Below are positions 50,030 to 59,216 of a stretch of 64,000 nt of DNA, piece by piece; within the stretch, counting starts at the first letter, position 1, and each line of letters starts with the position of its first letter. The position numbers and the translations under genes are program-made. The notes beneath the pieces were generated by a model. It searched no databases, was not told where the DNA came from, and saw nothing but the letters and a program-made list of their open reading frames with translations. This DNA is from Gallionella sp. (GTDB lineage Bacteria > Pseudomonadota > Gammaproteobacteria > Burkholderiales > Gallionellaceae), in NCBI GenBank assembly GCA_028710525.1, contig JAQTTY010000001.1, forward strand, positions 275,955 to 339,954, in the 5' to 3' direction.

Positions 50030-50035
50030 TATAAT
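50030..50035 (+). promoter_or_regulatory. Candidate -10 element of maeB
   Basis: TATAAT preceded by GGGC, 35 bp before the maeB ATG. No convincing -35 at standard spacing. Confidence 0.4.
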
Positions 50036-50069
50036 CCTTGCACAGTTCTTCTGATGATCGGCGACCCAT

Positions 50070-52340
50070 ATGGACAAGCAATTGCGTGAAGCAGCTCTGC
50101 AATATCACCGTCTAGCCCCAGCCGGCAAGATATCGGTCAACGCCACCAAACCCATGATCACACAACGCGACCTCGCTCTGGCTTATTCGCCGGGCGTGGC
50201 GGCCGCGTGTGAAGCCATCGTCGATGATCCGAGCGAGGCGCGTAACCTCACAGCACGCGGCAATCTGGTAGGCGTCATCACCAATGGTACTGCGGTGCTG
50301 GGCTTAGGGGCGATAGGCCCGTTGGCGGCCAAGCCGGTCATGGAAGGCAAGGGTGTGCTGTTCAAGAAGTTCGCTGGCATCGATGTGTTCGATCTAGAGA
50401 TAGAGGAACGCGACCCCGACAAGTTAGTAGACATCATCGCCTCGTTGGAACCCACCTTCGGCGGCATCAATCTGGAAGACATCAAAGCGCCCGAGTGTTT
50501 TTACATCGAGCGCAAGTTGCGCGAGCGCATGAAGATACCAGTCTTCCATGACGATCAGCACGGCACTTCCATCATCGTCGGTGCAGCACTGCTCAACGGT
50601 CTCAAGGTGGTGGGCAAGGACATCGCCAAGATCAAGTTGGTGGCATCTGGTGCGGGTGCGGCGGCGCTTGCTTGCTTGGATATGCTGGTGGGGCTGGGTG
50701 TGCGTATGGAGAATATCATCGTCACCGACATCAAGGGGGTGGTCTACACGGGCCGCACTGAAGAGATGGACGACAATAAAGTACGCTATGCGAAAGACAC
50801 CGCTGCGCGGACTTTGGGTGAAGTGATAGACGGGGCGGATGTGTTCCTTGGTTTGTCTGCTGGTGGCGTGCTCAAACAGGATATGGTGCAACGCATGGGT
50901 GAGCGTCCCATCATCTTCGCGCTGGCCAATCCCACGCCGGAGATATTGCCTGAACTAGCCAAGGCGGTGCGACCCGACGCGATACTCGCGACAGGTCGTT
51001 CCGATTATCCTAATCAGGTGAACAACGCTTTGTGCTTCCCCTATATCTTCCGAGGTGCATTGGATGTAGGTGCGCGCACCATCAATGAGGAGATGAAGCG
51101 GGCGGCGGTGCATGCCATCGCCAGCTTGGCCAAGGAGGAGCAATCGGATGAAGTGGCGCAGGCTTATGGGGACGAGAGTCTGGCCTTTGGCGCTGAGCAT
51201 CTCATCCCCAAGCCTTTCGATCCGCGCCTCATCATGCGTATCGCACCAGCTGTGGCGCAGGCGGCGATGGATACGGGAGTAGCCGAGCGACCCATAACAG
51301 ATATGGCAGTTTACCGCGAACGACTGTCCGGTTTCGTCTATCACTCCAATATGATCATGAAGCCGGTGTTTGATGCCGCTAAAAAAGCACCGAAGCGTCT
51401 GGTGTATGCGGAAGGCGAGGACCTGCGTGTGCTGCATGCGGTTCAGACCGTGGTCGATGAAAAGCTAGCACTGCCTATCCTGATCGGGCGACCCTCAGTG
51501 GTCGAGAAGCGTATCGCCAAGCACGGCTTACGCATCCGCCCTGGGGTAGATTTCGAATTGGTTAATCCGGACAGCGACCCGCGCTACCGCGATTACTACA
51601 CCGAATACCACAGGCTGGTAGAACGCAAAGGTGTAACACTGGACACTGCCAAGCGCGAGATGCGCAGGCGCAATACCTTGATCGCAGCGATGCTGGTGCG
51701 TATGGGCGATGCGGATGCGTTGCTATGCGGCACCATCTTTCAGCCCTTGATGCATCTGCTCTATATCGATCAGGTGTTGGGACACAGTCCCGGCAGTAGC
51801 GTGTATGCCGCGATGAACGTGTTGCTGTTACCCAAGCACACGCTGTTCATCTGCGATACTCATGTGAACTACGACCCCACCGCCGAGCAAGTAGCCGAGA
51901 TGACGCTGCTGGCGGCGGACGAGGTGAGACGTTTCGGTCTCATCCCTAAAGTGGCGCTGTTGTCACATTCGAACTTCGGCAGTCATGATGATGAGTCGGC
52001 ACGCAAGATGGCGCGTGCGCGTGAACTGGTGATGCGAGATGCACCTGAGTTGGAAGTAGAAGGCGAGATGCACGGCGATGCGGCACTGTCCGAAACGATG
52101 CGTAACGATGTGTTTCCCAGCTCGCTACTCAAGGGCACGGCTAATCTGCTCATCATGCCCAATCTGGATGCCGCCAACATCGCCTACAATCTGCTCAAGA
52201 TGACGGCGGGTGACGGCGTGACGATAGGCTCGATCTTATTGGGCGCGAATAAGTCGGCACATATCCTGACGACGAGCACGACGGTACGACGTATCGTTAA
52301 TATGAGTGCGCTGGCAGTTGCCGGCGTGAAGACACACTAA
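50070..52340 (+). CDS. maeB: NADP-dependent malic enzyme (MaeB type)
   Basis: Oxidative decarboxylation of malate to pyruvate with NADPH production. The 756-aa protein has an N-terminal malic enzyme half ([55 protein letters not shown]) and a C-terminal half like phosphotransacetylase (from about residue 430, [22 protein letters not shown]), which in MaeB is regulatory, for instance by acetyl-CoA. Length and order are those of the hybrid family. Upstream mqo acts on the same substrate, but a terminator divides them. Confidence 0.97.
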   Translation: MDKQLREAALQYHRLAPAGKISVNATKPMITQRDLALAYSPGVAAACEAIVDDPSEARNLTARGNLVGVITNGTAVLGLGAIGPLAAKPVMEGKGVLFKKFAGIDVFDLEIEERDPDKLVDIIASLEPTFGGINLEDIKAPECFYIERKLRERMKIPVFHDDQHGTSIIVGAALLNGLKVVGKDIAKIKLVASGAGAAALACLDMLVGLGVRMENIIVTDIKGVVYTGRTEEMDDNKVRYAKDTAARTLGEVIDGADVFLGLSAGGVLKQDMVQRMGERPIIFALANPTPEILPELAKAVRPDAILATGRSDYPNQVNNALCFPYIFRGALDVGARTINEEMKRAAVHAIASLAKEEQSDEVAQAYGDESLAFGAEHLIPKPFDPRLIMRIAPAVAQAAMDTGVAERPITDMAVYRERLSGFVYHSNMIMKPVFDAAKKAPKRLVYAEGEDLRVLHAVQTVVDEKLALPILIGRPSVVEKRIAKHGLRIRPGVDFELVNPDSDPRYRDYYTEYHRLVERKGVTLDTAKREMRRRNTLIAAMLVRMGDADALLCGTIFQPLMHLLYIDQVLGHSPGSSVYAAMNVLLLPKHTLFICDTHVNYDPTAEQVAEMTLLAADEVRRFGLIPKVALLSHSNFGSHDDESARKMARARELVMRDAPELEVEGEMHGDAALSETMRNDVFPSSLLKGTANLLIMPNLDAANIAYNLLKMTAGDGVTIGSILLGANKSAHILTTSTTVRRIVNMSALAVAGVKTH

Positions 52341-52348
52341 GGAAAATG

Positions 52349-52576
52349 ATGAACAAGAACGAAATAGGTCTGTTGGGTGAACAAGTAGAGATGTTGATGG
52401 CGGAACGCGCCAACATGCTCAAGGTGGTGGGTGCAGCGGCAGTGTTTATCGCGCACAGCGATCCCGAGAGCATGAGCAGTGAGGCTATGAATGCTGCAGA
52501 TAGCTTATCCGAAGCACTCAATCAGCTGACTGAAGAGACCTTGCAAGACGCATTGAACTCGGTACGCGAGATATAA
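52349..52576 (+). CDS. Small helical hypothetical protein
   Basis: A 75-aa acidic protein (MNKNEIGLLGEQVEMLMAERANMLKVVGAAAVFIAHSDPESMSSEAMNAADSLSEALNQLTEETLQDALNSVREI) predicted to be all helical. No family recognised. It lies 8 bp after maeB and 13 bp before the patatin gene, so it is probably co-transcribed. Two adjacent ATGs (52346 and 52349) can serve as start. AAGGAAA is the ribosome site. Confidence 0.65.
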   Translation: MNKNEIGLLGEQVEMLMAERANMLKVVGAAAVFIAHSDPESMSSEAMNAADSLSEALNQLTEETLQDALNSVREI

Positions 52577-52589
52577 ATAGGAGAAGCGG

Positions 52590-53750
52590 ATGAAACATCG
52601 CTTGGGCTTGGTCCTTACTGGAGGTGGCGCTCGTGCCGCCTATCAGGTAGGTGTGCTCAAGGCCATCGCTGAATCCATGCCGCGCCGCGCGCACAATCCC
52701 TTCCCCATCATCTGCGGTACTTCAGCAGGCGCGCTCAATGCCACTGCATTGGCAGTGAACGCGGGCAGCTTCCGCAAAGGTGTGCAATATCTGCACAACA
52801 TCTGGCGCAACTTCCACGCTGATCAGGTGTATCGCACCGATGTCATCGGAGTGTTCAACAATAGTGTGTTGTGGCTGTCTGGACTGTTCATGGGAAGCTT
52901 GGGTTTCCGCATGCCTAGACAGATATCGCTGCTGGACAATTCGCCGCTGGTGGAGTTATTGGATGAGGCGCTGCCCTGCGAGAAGATACAAGACAGCATA
53001 GATTCGGGTCTGCTGTACGCACTTAGCGTCACTGCGTCTGGATACGGTTCTGGGCAGTCCGTGACCTTCTATCAGGGTGTGAAAGAGATACCGCCCTGGA
53101 AGCGCACACGCCGTGTTGGTGTGCCGACTATGATCAAGCTGGAGCATCTGTTGGCGTCTTCGGCTATTCCTTTTATCTTCCCTGCAGTGTTGGTAAACCG
53201 AGAATATTTTGGCGACGGTTCCATGCGCCAGATAGCGCCGGTCAGCTCCGCCTTGCATCTGGGAGCGACGCGCATACTGGTAATAGGTGTGAGCCATGCG
53301 GACGATTATGATCCGGTCAGTCGTGAGCATATCGGCGGTTATCCAAGCTTGGCGCATATCGCTGGACATGCTTTGAATAGCATCTTCCTCGATAGTATGG
53401 AAATCGATTTGGAACGGGTGCAGCAGATCAACAAGCTGGTGATGAGTATGCCGGAAGAAACACGTGAGCAGACGCAGTTCCGAAATGTCGATGTGTTGTC
53501 TATTGCGCCCAGTCTTTCCATAGAGAAGATCGCCGAGAAATATGCCAAGAATCTACCTTGGACCATCAGAGTGTTGTTGCGGCTGGTTGGTGTGCGCCAA
53601 CATAGTGGTACCTCTTTGGTCAGTTACCTGCTCTCTGAAAAGAAGTTCTGCAATGCGCTGATCGAGCTGGGCTACAAGGATGCGCTTGCCAGAAAGGAGG
53701 AGATACTTGCCTTCTTGGATCTCGATACCGTACCGGAGTCGCGGGCATGA
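52590..53750 (+). CDS. Patatin-like phospholipase
   Basis: A 386-aa lipid acyl hydrolase with the patatin motifs: oxyanion loop LTGGGARAAYQVG near residues 10-21, nucleophile Ser45 in GTSAGALNA, and the catalytic Asp in FGDGSMRQ near residue 210, forming the Ser-Asp dyad. The N-terminus begins directly with the catalytic domain and there is no signal peptide. The C-terminal third is specific to the bacterial RssA/YlaK-like group. AGGAGAAG precedes the ATG. It overlaps birA by 4 bases. Confidence 0.9.
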   Translation: MKHRLGLVLTGGGARAAYQVGVLKAIAESMPRRAHNPFPIICGTSAGALNATALAVNAGSFRKGVQYLHNIWRNFHADQVYRTDVIGVFNNSVLWLSGLFMGSLGFRMPRQISLLDNSPLVELLDEALPCEKIQDSIDSGLLYALSVTASGYGSGQSVTFYQGVKEIPPWKRTRRVGVPTMIKLEHLLASSAIPFIFPAVLVNREYFGDGSMRQIAPVSSALHLGATRILVIGVSHADDYDPVSREHIGGYPSLAHIAGHALNSIFLDSMEIDLERVQQINKLVMSMPEETREQTQFRNVDVLSIAPSLSIEKIAEKYAKNLPWTIRVLLRLVGVRQHSGTSLVSYLLSEKKFCNALIELGYKDALARKEEILAFLDLDTVPESRA

Positions 53751-54724
53751 GTGGCACATTGGAACTGCGCGCTTGGGATATCCTCAAGCTGTTGTCGAAT
53801 GGCGGTTTCCATTCCGGTGAGACGATGGCGCAGCATCTGCAGGTATCGCGTGCCACGGTGCACAATGACCTGATCGAGATCGAGGCGGCGGGTATCGCGG
53901 TGCAGCGTATCCACGGTAAAGGTTATCGACTCACCCAGCCTTGGCAGCCTCTAGACGAGCACGCGATACACATCGCCTTAGCGGATGTTGCAGTGCGCTT
54001 CGATGTGCAGGTGCAAGGCCAAGCCACTTCGTCCAATGCATTGTTGTTACAGCGCGCCGCACAGGGTGCGCCCAGCGGCTCGGTGTTGGCAGTGGAGCTA
54101 CAGACTGCCGGTAGGGGGCGGTTGGGCCGTATCTGGCATTCGAGTCTTGGCAATGCGCTGACTTTTTCTGTGCTGTGGCGTTTCGACTGCGGTTTGAATG
54201 CTTTATCGGGCTTGAGTCTGGCAGTGGGATTGGCTATCGTGCGCGCCCTGCAGCGTGTAGGTTTGCCGAATGCAGGGCTGAAATGGCCTAATGATGTGAT
54301 GGCCAGTGGCGCTAAGTTGGGCGGGGTGTTGCTGGAAGCACAGGGCGATATGTTGGGCCCGTGCGCGGTAGTGATAGGCATAGGCTTGAATTGCAGTCTG
54401 CCCCTGCATCTGGAGCAGCGCATAGATCAGTCGGCGACGGCGCTGGATCAGTTGGTCGACGAGATGCCCTCACGCAACGACTTACTGGCCGCACTGCTGC
54501 AGGAGTTGGTAAAGGTACTAGACGAATTTTCTCAGCAAGGTTTTGCAGGGATGGCGGGAGACTGGCAACGCCATCATGTTCGCCAAGATGAGCACATCAC
54601 GCTGAATATGCCAGATGGCAGCAAGGTTCAAGGTATGGCTAAAGGAGTGAATGGTCGCGGTGAGTTGTTGCTAGAGACCGCAGGTGGATTGCAGACGTTC
54701 AACTCGGGAGAGGTGGGACTGTGA
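53747..54724 (+). CDS. birA: Biotin-protein ligase / biotin operon repressor
   Basis: Attaches biotin to the carrier subunit of acetyl-CoA carboxylase. The 325-aa protein has an N-terminal winged HTH (WDILKLLSNGGFHSGETMAQHLQVSRATVHNDLIEIEAAG), so it may also repress biotin genes. The catalytic domain follows with AGRGRLGRIWHSSLG and LKWPNDVMASGAKLGGVLLE, and a C-terminal SH3-like cap. The final TGA overlaps the coaX ATG. Confidence 0.96.
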   Translation: MSGTLELRAWDILKLLSNGGFHSGETMAQHLQVSRATVHNDLIEIEAAGIAVQRIHGKGYRLTQPWQPLDEHAIHIALADVAVRFDVQVQGQATSSNALLLQRAAQGAPSGSVLAVELQTAGRGRLGRIWHSSLGNALTFSVLWRFDCGLNALSGLSLAVGLAIVRALQRVGLPNAGLKWPNDVMASGAKLGGVLLEAQGDMLGPCAVVIGIGLNCSLPLHLEQRIDQSATALDQLVDEMPSRNDLLAALLQELVKVLDEFSQQGFAGMAGDWQRHHVRQDEHITLNMPDGSKVQGMAKGVNGRGELLLETAGGLQTFNSGEVGL

Positions 54725-55449
54725 TGAAACTGATGATAGATGCTGGTAACACACTAATCAAATCTGCCGTGCTGGCTGGGGATGAGTGGCTGCACCTGAC
54801 GCCGGTGCCAACTGCCGAGGCCGACACCATGACAGCACGGGTCGCGCACATCCCCGAGGTGAGCGAGGTATGGGTGAGTAATGTGGCGGGTGACGAGGTT
54901 GCGGCTCACCTCGCTGCCGCATGCAAGTCGCGCGGCTGGACCATGTACCTCATCGGCAGTAAGAAACAGCAGTGTGGAGTGAGCAATGCTTACAAGGTCG
55001 TCGAGCGTTTGGGGAGCGACCGTTGGGCCAGTCTGATCGCAGCATGGCAGATGAACAAAGCCCCCACCTTGGTCGTGACCTGCGGGACGGCGACCACCAT
55101 AGATGCCTTGTCGGGACAGGGAGAGTTCTTGGGCGGCTTGATACTGCCCGGTCTGGCGCTGATGCAGAGCAGCCTGATCGATGCGACTGCCAAACTGATA
55201 CATGACGCGGGTCGTTACGCTGAGTTTCCAGTCAATACGGCTGACGCGATCTGGAGTGGAGCGCTGCAAGCGACTTGCGGTGCGATACAAAGACAGTACG
55301 CTTTGTTGAATGACGCCAATGCACAGATATTGTTGAGCGGCGGCGCTGCCCAGGAGTTACAAGAATTGTTGGGAATACCAGCGCAGACAGTGCGCAATCT
55401 GGTATTGCAAGGACTAGGATATATCGCTCGGGAGGCAAGTAAGTCATGA
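54724..55449 (+). CDS. coaX: Type III pantothenate kinase
   Basis: First step of coenzyme A synthesis, using the ASKHA-fold CoaX enzyme in place of CoaA. The 241-aa protein has LMIDAGNTLIKSAV (phosphate 1), VERLGSDRWASLIAAW, VTCGTATTIDAL and LGGLILPGLALMQSSL. The start is the ATG at 54724 (TGATG overlap with birA). The GTG before it would be out of register with family N-termini. birA-coaX is a frequent pair in betaproteobacteria. It overlaps the SPOR gene by 4 bases. Confidence 0.96.
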   Translation: MKLMIDAGNTLIKSAVLAGDEWLHLTPVPTAEADTMTARVAHIPEVSEVWVSNVAGDEVAAHLAAACKSRGWTMYLIGSKKQQCGVSNAYKVVERLGSDRWASLIAAWQMNKAPTLVVTCGTATTIDALSGQGEFLGGLILPGLALMQSSLIDATAKLIHDAGRYAEFPVNTADAIWSGALQATCGAIQRQYALLNDANAQILLSGGAAQELQELLGIPAQTVRNLVLQGLGYIAREASKS

Positions 55450-56120
55450 AGGTTTGGTTTTGGATAGTGTTGTTGGCAAATGTGCTGTTGTTCGGCGTGA
55501 TGTATTCCGGCGTATTGGATGACCACTCGGCCGTGCTTGCGCAAGCGCCGTTGAATGAGCAGAAGATAGAGGTATTGAGTGGGGCGGATGTTGTGCAAGC
55601 CAGTCCGGATGCCGTTGCTCCTGTAGTTACACCCGCTGTGACTGCGACATCTGTAGCTACGTCGTGTTTAGAGTGGAGTGATTTCTCCGGAACTGATTTG
55701 AAGCGTGCTAATGAAGTGCTTGCGTCCCTGAGGTTAGGGAGCAAACTCTCGCAGCGAGAGATCGAATACAACATAGGCTACTGGGTCTATATCCCGCCTT
55801 TGAAGGATAAGGCCAGCATCACGCAGAAGATCGCGCAATTAAAGGCGCGCGGCGTGGAAGAGTATTTCGTGTTGCAAGAGGCGGGCGAGTGGCAGCATGC
55901 CATATCACTAGGTGTATTCAAGTCAGCGGATGCTGCACAGAAATTCCTCGAGAGTTTGGCAGCCAAGGACGTGCGCAGTGCCAAGATAGGAGAGCGCGCC
56001 AGCAAGCTTAAGGCGACGGTGTTTGTGTTCAACGGTGTGGATAGCGCAATCGTGGATAAGCTCAATGAGCTGAAGAAGGACTTTCCTGCCGCCGATCTGA
56101 AGAAGTTGGCATGTCGCTAA
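55446..56120 (+). CDS. SPOR-domain membrane protein
   Basis: A 224-aa bitopic protein: a very short N-terminus, one transmembrane helix (VWFWIVLLANVLLFGVMYSGV, residues 2-22), a periplasmic linker rich in Ala/Val/Pro, and a C-terminal SPOR-like domain (YWVYIPPLKDKASITQKIAQLKARGVEEYFVLQ...ISLGVFKSADAAQKFLESLAAKDV). SPOR domains bind denuded glycan strands at the septum. Third member of the birA-coaX overlapping operon, as seen in related bacteria. Confidence 0.88.
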   Translation: MKVWFWIVLLANVLLFGVMYSGVLDDHSAVLAQAPLNEQKIEVLSGADVVQASPDAVAPVVTPAVTATSVATSCLEWSDFSGTDLKRANEVLASLRLGSKLSQREIEYNIGYWVYIPPLKDKASITQKIAQLKARGVEEYFVLQEAGEWQHAISLGVFKSADAAQKFLESLAAKDVRSAKIGERASKLKATVFVFNGVDSAIVDKLNELKKDFPAADLKKLACR

Positions 56121-56157
56121 TCTTCTCTCTCGTAACATTGGTATCTGGCTAAGCGAT

Positions 56158-56703
56158 ATGAGCCGATATTCGAATCCCGCACTGGCGTTCGAATGCGATA
56201 TTCCGCAAGGTTGGACTTCCTTACCCGCCCCATGGGCACGCAAGCTAAAGCTGAGTGCCTCGGCAAGTTCGGAGAAGGTCGCGGTACTGCTGCACGACAA
56301 TCACGACAGCCCGTTTCTGAGTCTTTATCCTGTTGACTACAACGCCAACGAATCCATCCCCATGATGCAATGCACAGTACGACCAACTGCCATCGTCGAA
56401 GAGATGGGAGGGATGGAGGCATTGCTAGACCGTGTGTCGACCGAGATGGAGCAGGCCTATCCCGACTACCAGCTATTGCAACGCGATGACACCTGTCTGG
56501 TCGCGGGGGTGGTGGGCGCTTATATGAAGGCGGCTATGTCGGTTTTGAATGATGCGCACACGCAGTACGCATGTGTATCAGAGATATATCTGTTGGAGAC
56601 TGAGCGACACTGTTTCATCCTAGGACTCAGTGGTCCAGCAGATGAAGGCAAGCGTCCCGTAGCAGATTTTCACGACATCATCCGATCTATCCGCATCGTA
56701 TGA
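56158..56703 (+). CDS. Hypothetical protein, possibly DcrB/PsbP-like fold
   Basis: A 181-aa protein without signal peptide (MSRYSNPALAFECDIPQGWTSLPAPWARKLKL...). The opening FECDIPQGWTSLP, the central MGGMEALLDRVSTEMEQAYPDYQLLQRDDT and the ending FILGLSGPADEGKRPVADFHDIIRSIRI resemble the alpha/beta pattern of DcrB/DUF1795-type proteins, in which a short peptide from a user protein is compared with a turnover sequence. This is only a likeness by eye. It is a separate gene 37 bp after the SPOR gene and reads toward the rpmG terminator. Confidence 0.6.
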   Translation: MSRYSNPALAFECDIPQGWTSLPAPWARKLKLSASASSEKVAVLLHDNHDSPFLSLYPVDYNANESIPMMQCTVRPTAIVEEMGGMEALLDRVSTEMEQAYPDYQLLQRDDTCLVAGVVGAYMKAAMSVLNDAHTQYACVSEIYLLETERHCFILGLSGPADEGKRPVADFHDIIRSIRIV

Positions 56704-56904
56704 GTCGTCACAGACCTTGCCCAGAGTAATCATTGCTCTGGCAGCTAGCGCATGGCAGTGTTTCCTGCGAGTAGCGCAATCAAGTGTTGAGACTGCTGCT
56801 GAACTTAGATCCTTTTCAGGAAGATTCGGCGACAGAAGTCAGTCAGTTGAATTTCAGTCCACATCAAAGTGTGGTGAAGGCCATACGCGCAGAAACTAGG
56901 GACG

Positions 56905-56932
56905 TAAAAAAACCCGCCGGAGCGGGCTTTTT
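56905..56932 (-). terminator. Terminator after rpmG
   Basis: AAAAAGCCCGC-TCCG-GCGGGTTTTTTT on the minus strand, 19 bp beyond the rpmG stop. Confidence 0.92.
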
Positions 56933-56950
56933 AGTGTCTGAAACGGCTGA

Positions 56951-57109
56951 TTACTTTAGCTTGGTTTCTTTGTACATGACGTGTTTGCGTGCCTTAGGAT
57001 CGAATTTCTTCATCTCCAGTTTTTCAGGCGTAGTGCGCTTGTTCTTAGTCGTGGTGTAAAAGTGACCAGTTCCTGCGCTTGATTCCAGTTTGATTTTTTC
57101 GCGTGCCAT
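56951..57109 (-). CDS. rpmG: 50S ribosomal protein L33
   Basis: Too short for the ORF track. The minus strand reads [52 protein letters not shown], 52 aa, an unmistakable zinc-free L33. GGAGATAG lies before the ATG. It follows rpmB by 11 bp in the standard rpmB-rpmG pair. The plus-strand track ORFs across it are shadows. Confidence 0.97.
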   Translation of the reverse strand: MAREKIKLESSAGTGHFYTTTKNKRTTPEKLEMKKFDPKARKHVMYKETKLK

Positions 57110-57120
57110 TTTCTATCTCC

Positions 57121-57357
57121 TTAGATGCTCTCGCCACGGGCGCGCATATCGGTCAACACTGAATCGATACCATTCTTATCGATGGTACGCAGTGCGGCAT
57201 TGGTCAGACGCAAGCTGACCCAACGATTTTCGCTCTCAACCCAAAAACGACGACGTTGCAGATTAGGCAAGAAGCGACGCTTGGTTTTATTGTTTGCATG
57301 GGAAATATTGTTCCCGCTCATCGGGCCTTTACCCGTAACTTGACAGACACGTGCCAT
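57121..57357 (-). CDS. rpmB: 50S ribosomal protein L28
   Basis: A 78-aa protein beginning [39 protein letters not shown], diagnostic for L28. The track start adds 22 residues reaching into the promoter region, and the ATG at 57357 gives the normal length. First gene of rpmB-rpmG. Confidence 0.97.
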   Translation of the reverse strand: MARVCQVTGKGPMSGNNISHANNKTKRRFLPNLQRRRFWVESENRWVSLRLTNAALRTIDKNGIDSVLTDMRARGESI

Positions 57358-57459
57358 GGTTCTACTCCAACCGATTTTCAAAAGAGCGTGGATTCTACCG
57401 AATACATCCCAAACATACAACACGAATTTTGAAAATTCGCGAGAATCTGCGTGAGTAGC

Positions 57460-58707
57460 TCAAGGGACAAGGCTTTCGCCTGCAATCAAGTGCTGGAAAG
57501 TCTCGCGGGCACGGACCAGATAGGCTTTGTCGCCATCCACCATGACTTCGGCTGCGCGACCGCGGGTGTTGTAGTTAGAGCTCATGCTCATGCCGTAAGC
57601 ACCTGCCGAATACACCGCCAGCAAGGATTGCGGGGCGATGGCCAGTTTGCGGTCATGGCCGATGAAGTCGCCGGTCTCGCAGATTGGGCCGACGATCTCG
57701 AAGTTTTGGGCGGGATGGTCTTCCAACACCACGGGCTGGATGTTGTGATAGGCATCATATAGAGCGGGACGCATCAGGTCGTTCATAGCTGCATCGACGA
57801 TGGCGAAGTTCTTTTCCTCGCCATGTTTAAGAAACTCGACACGGGTCAACAACATGCCGGCATTACCTACCAGCACTCGGCCTGGTTCCAGTATCAGCTT
57901 CTGGGTACGTCCTGCGAGTGCCTGCAGCAAGGCAGCGATATAGTCGGGAATGGCTGGCGGGGTCTCGTCGTCATAACGTATGCCTAAGCCGCCACCGAGA
58001 TCCAGATGCTCTAGATGGATGCCCTCGGCCGCTAAGGCATCGACCAGTACCAATACTTTTTCTACTGCGGCGATGAAGGGGCTGGTCTCGGTCAGTTGCG
58101 AGCCGATATGGCAATCCATACCGGTGATGTGCAGGTTGCTATAACCCTTCGCCTTGCGGTAGAGCGCGATGGCCTCGGTATAGGCCACGCCGAACTTATT
58201 CTGTTTGAGACCGGTAGAAATATAAGGATGGGTCTTGGCGTCCACGTCCGGATTGACGCGCAAGCTGATAGCGGCGACCTTGCCCAGCTCGGCCGCGACT
58301 GCATTGAGCCTGTCCAACTCGGGAGCAGACTCTACGTTGAAGCACAAGATGTCGGCCTGCAAAGCCATACGCATTTCTTCCGCGGTCTTGCCCACACCTG
58401 AGAACACTACTTTGCGTGCGTCACCACCCGCAGCCAGAACGCGCTGTAGCTCACCGCCAGAAACGATGTCGAAGCCCGCACCCAATCGGGCGAACACATT
58501 CAGTACAGCTAAGTTGGAATTGGATTTCACCGCAAAGCAGATCAGGTGTTCGCGGCCCTGCAACGCGCGGCTGAATTGCTGGTAGCCATCGGTCAGCGCG
58601 GCACGTGAGTAGACGTAGCAGGGTGTACCAAATTGGGCGGCGATATCTGTCAGTGCTACGCGCTCGGCGTGCAAACGGGAATCTTGGTAATGGAAATGGG
58701 CGGACAT
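57460..58707 (-). CDS. lysA: Diaminopimelate decarboxylase
   Basis: Last step of lysine synthesis, a PLP enzyme converting meso-diaminopimelate to lysine. The 415-aa protein has the PLP lysine in ICFAVKSNSNLAVL, HIGSQLTE, LDLGGGLGIRY, EPGRVLVGNAG and CETGDFIG. The track ORF starts 43 residues earlier, through the small lipoprotein gene in another frame. MSAHFHYQDSRLHAERV at 58707 gives the usual length. It is downstream of lptM with 8 bp between, a conserved pairing. Confidence 0.97.
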   Translation of the reverse strand: MSAHFHYQDSRLHAERVALTDIAAQFGTPCYVYSRAALTDGYQQFSRALQGREHLICFAVKSNSNLAVLNVFARLGAGFDIVSGGELQRVLAAGGDARKVVFSGVGKTAEEMRMALQADILCFNVESAPELDRLNAVAAELGKVAAISLRVNPDVDAKTHPYISTGLKQNKFGVAYTEAIALYRKAKGYSNLHITGMDCHIGSQLTETSPFIAAVEKVLVLVDALAAEGIHLEHLDLGGGLGIRYDDETPPAIPDYIAALLQALAGRTQKLILEPGRVLVGNAGMLLTRVEFLKHGEEKNFAIVDAAMNDLMRPALYDAYHNIQPVVLEDHPAQNFEIVGPICETGDFIGHDRKLAIAPQSLLAVYSAGAYGMSMSSNYNTRGRAAEVMVDGDKAYLVRARETFQHLIAGESLVP

Positions 58708-58715
58708 GATTTTTT

Positions 58716-58850
58716 CTATTGGTTGGTTGGGGTGGCGGGAACGGCCGATGCTGTAGGGAGGGCATGCGGTGTCAGCGTGAGCGGACCTTTTCTGCCACAG
58801 CCTTGCGATAGCAAAGCCAATACCACGATAATGCACAGACGTGACTGCAT
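58716..58850 (-). CDS. lptM: LptM-type small lipoprotein
   Basis: Too short for the track: MQSRLCIIVVLALLSQGCGRKGPLTLTPHALPTASAVPATPTNQ, 44 aa. It has a lipoprotein signal with lipobox LLSQGC (Cys18), followed by GRKGPLTLTP, the hallmark of LptM/YifL. In E. coli LptM helps assembly of the LptD-LptE complex for lipopolysaccharide export. Placement directly before lysA matches other proteobacteria. Confidence 0.93.
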   Translation of the reverse strand: MQSRLCIIVVLALLSQGCGRKGPLTLTPHALPTASAVPATPTNQ

Positions 58851-58886
58851 AGTTGCACCCATGAATTGTAAAGAGGCGGATTATAG

Positions 58887-59198
58887 ATGACTGAGAGTGA
58901 ATTCAACCAACTTGCGGATGCGGCCCTAGCGCGCATCGAGACCGCAGTGGACGACTGTGGCGGCGATGCAGAGTGCAACCGTAGCGGCAATGTGCTGGAA
59001 GTCGAGTTCGACAATGGTCAGAAGATCATCATCAACCGTCACGACGTCAATCAGGAGATATGGGTGGCGGCTAAGTCAGGTGGCTTCCACTACGCTTGGC
59101 AAGACGGCATCTGGCATAGCCGCCGTGACAATGGTGAGCTATATAGCAAACTGATCGAGTTGTTCGCTGATCAAGGTGAACAGCTGAGCTTGGACTAG
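58887..59198 (+). CDS. cyaY: Iron-sulfur cluster assembly regulator CyaY (bacterial frataxin)
   Basis: A 103-aa frataxin-fold protein: MTESEFNQLADAALARIETAVDD with its acidic first helix, VLEVEFDNGQKIIINRHDVNQEIWVAAKSGGFHYAW, and a short last helix. It binds iron and modulates IscS-IscU cluster assembly. Divergent from lptM-lysA, which is a common arrangement, and convergent with the kinase gene. Confidence 0.95.
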   Translation: MTESEFNQLADAALARIETAVDDCGGDAECNRSGNVLEVEFDNGQKIIINRHDVNQEIWVAAKSGGFHYAWQDGIWHSRRDNGELYSKLIELFADQGEQLSLD

Positions 59199-59216
59199 TG
59201 AGAAAAGCTCACCAGT

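Noticed and set aside
56784-57059. 91-aa plus-strand ORF over rpmG
   Set aside because: Antisense to the L33 gene and running through its terminator.
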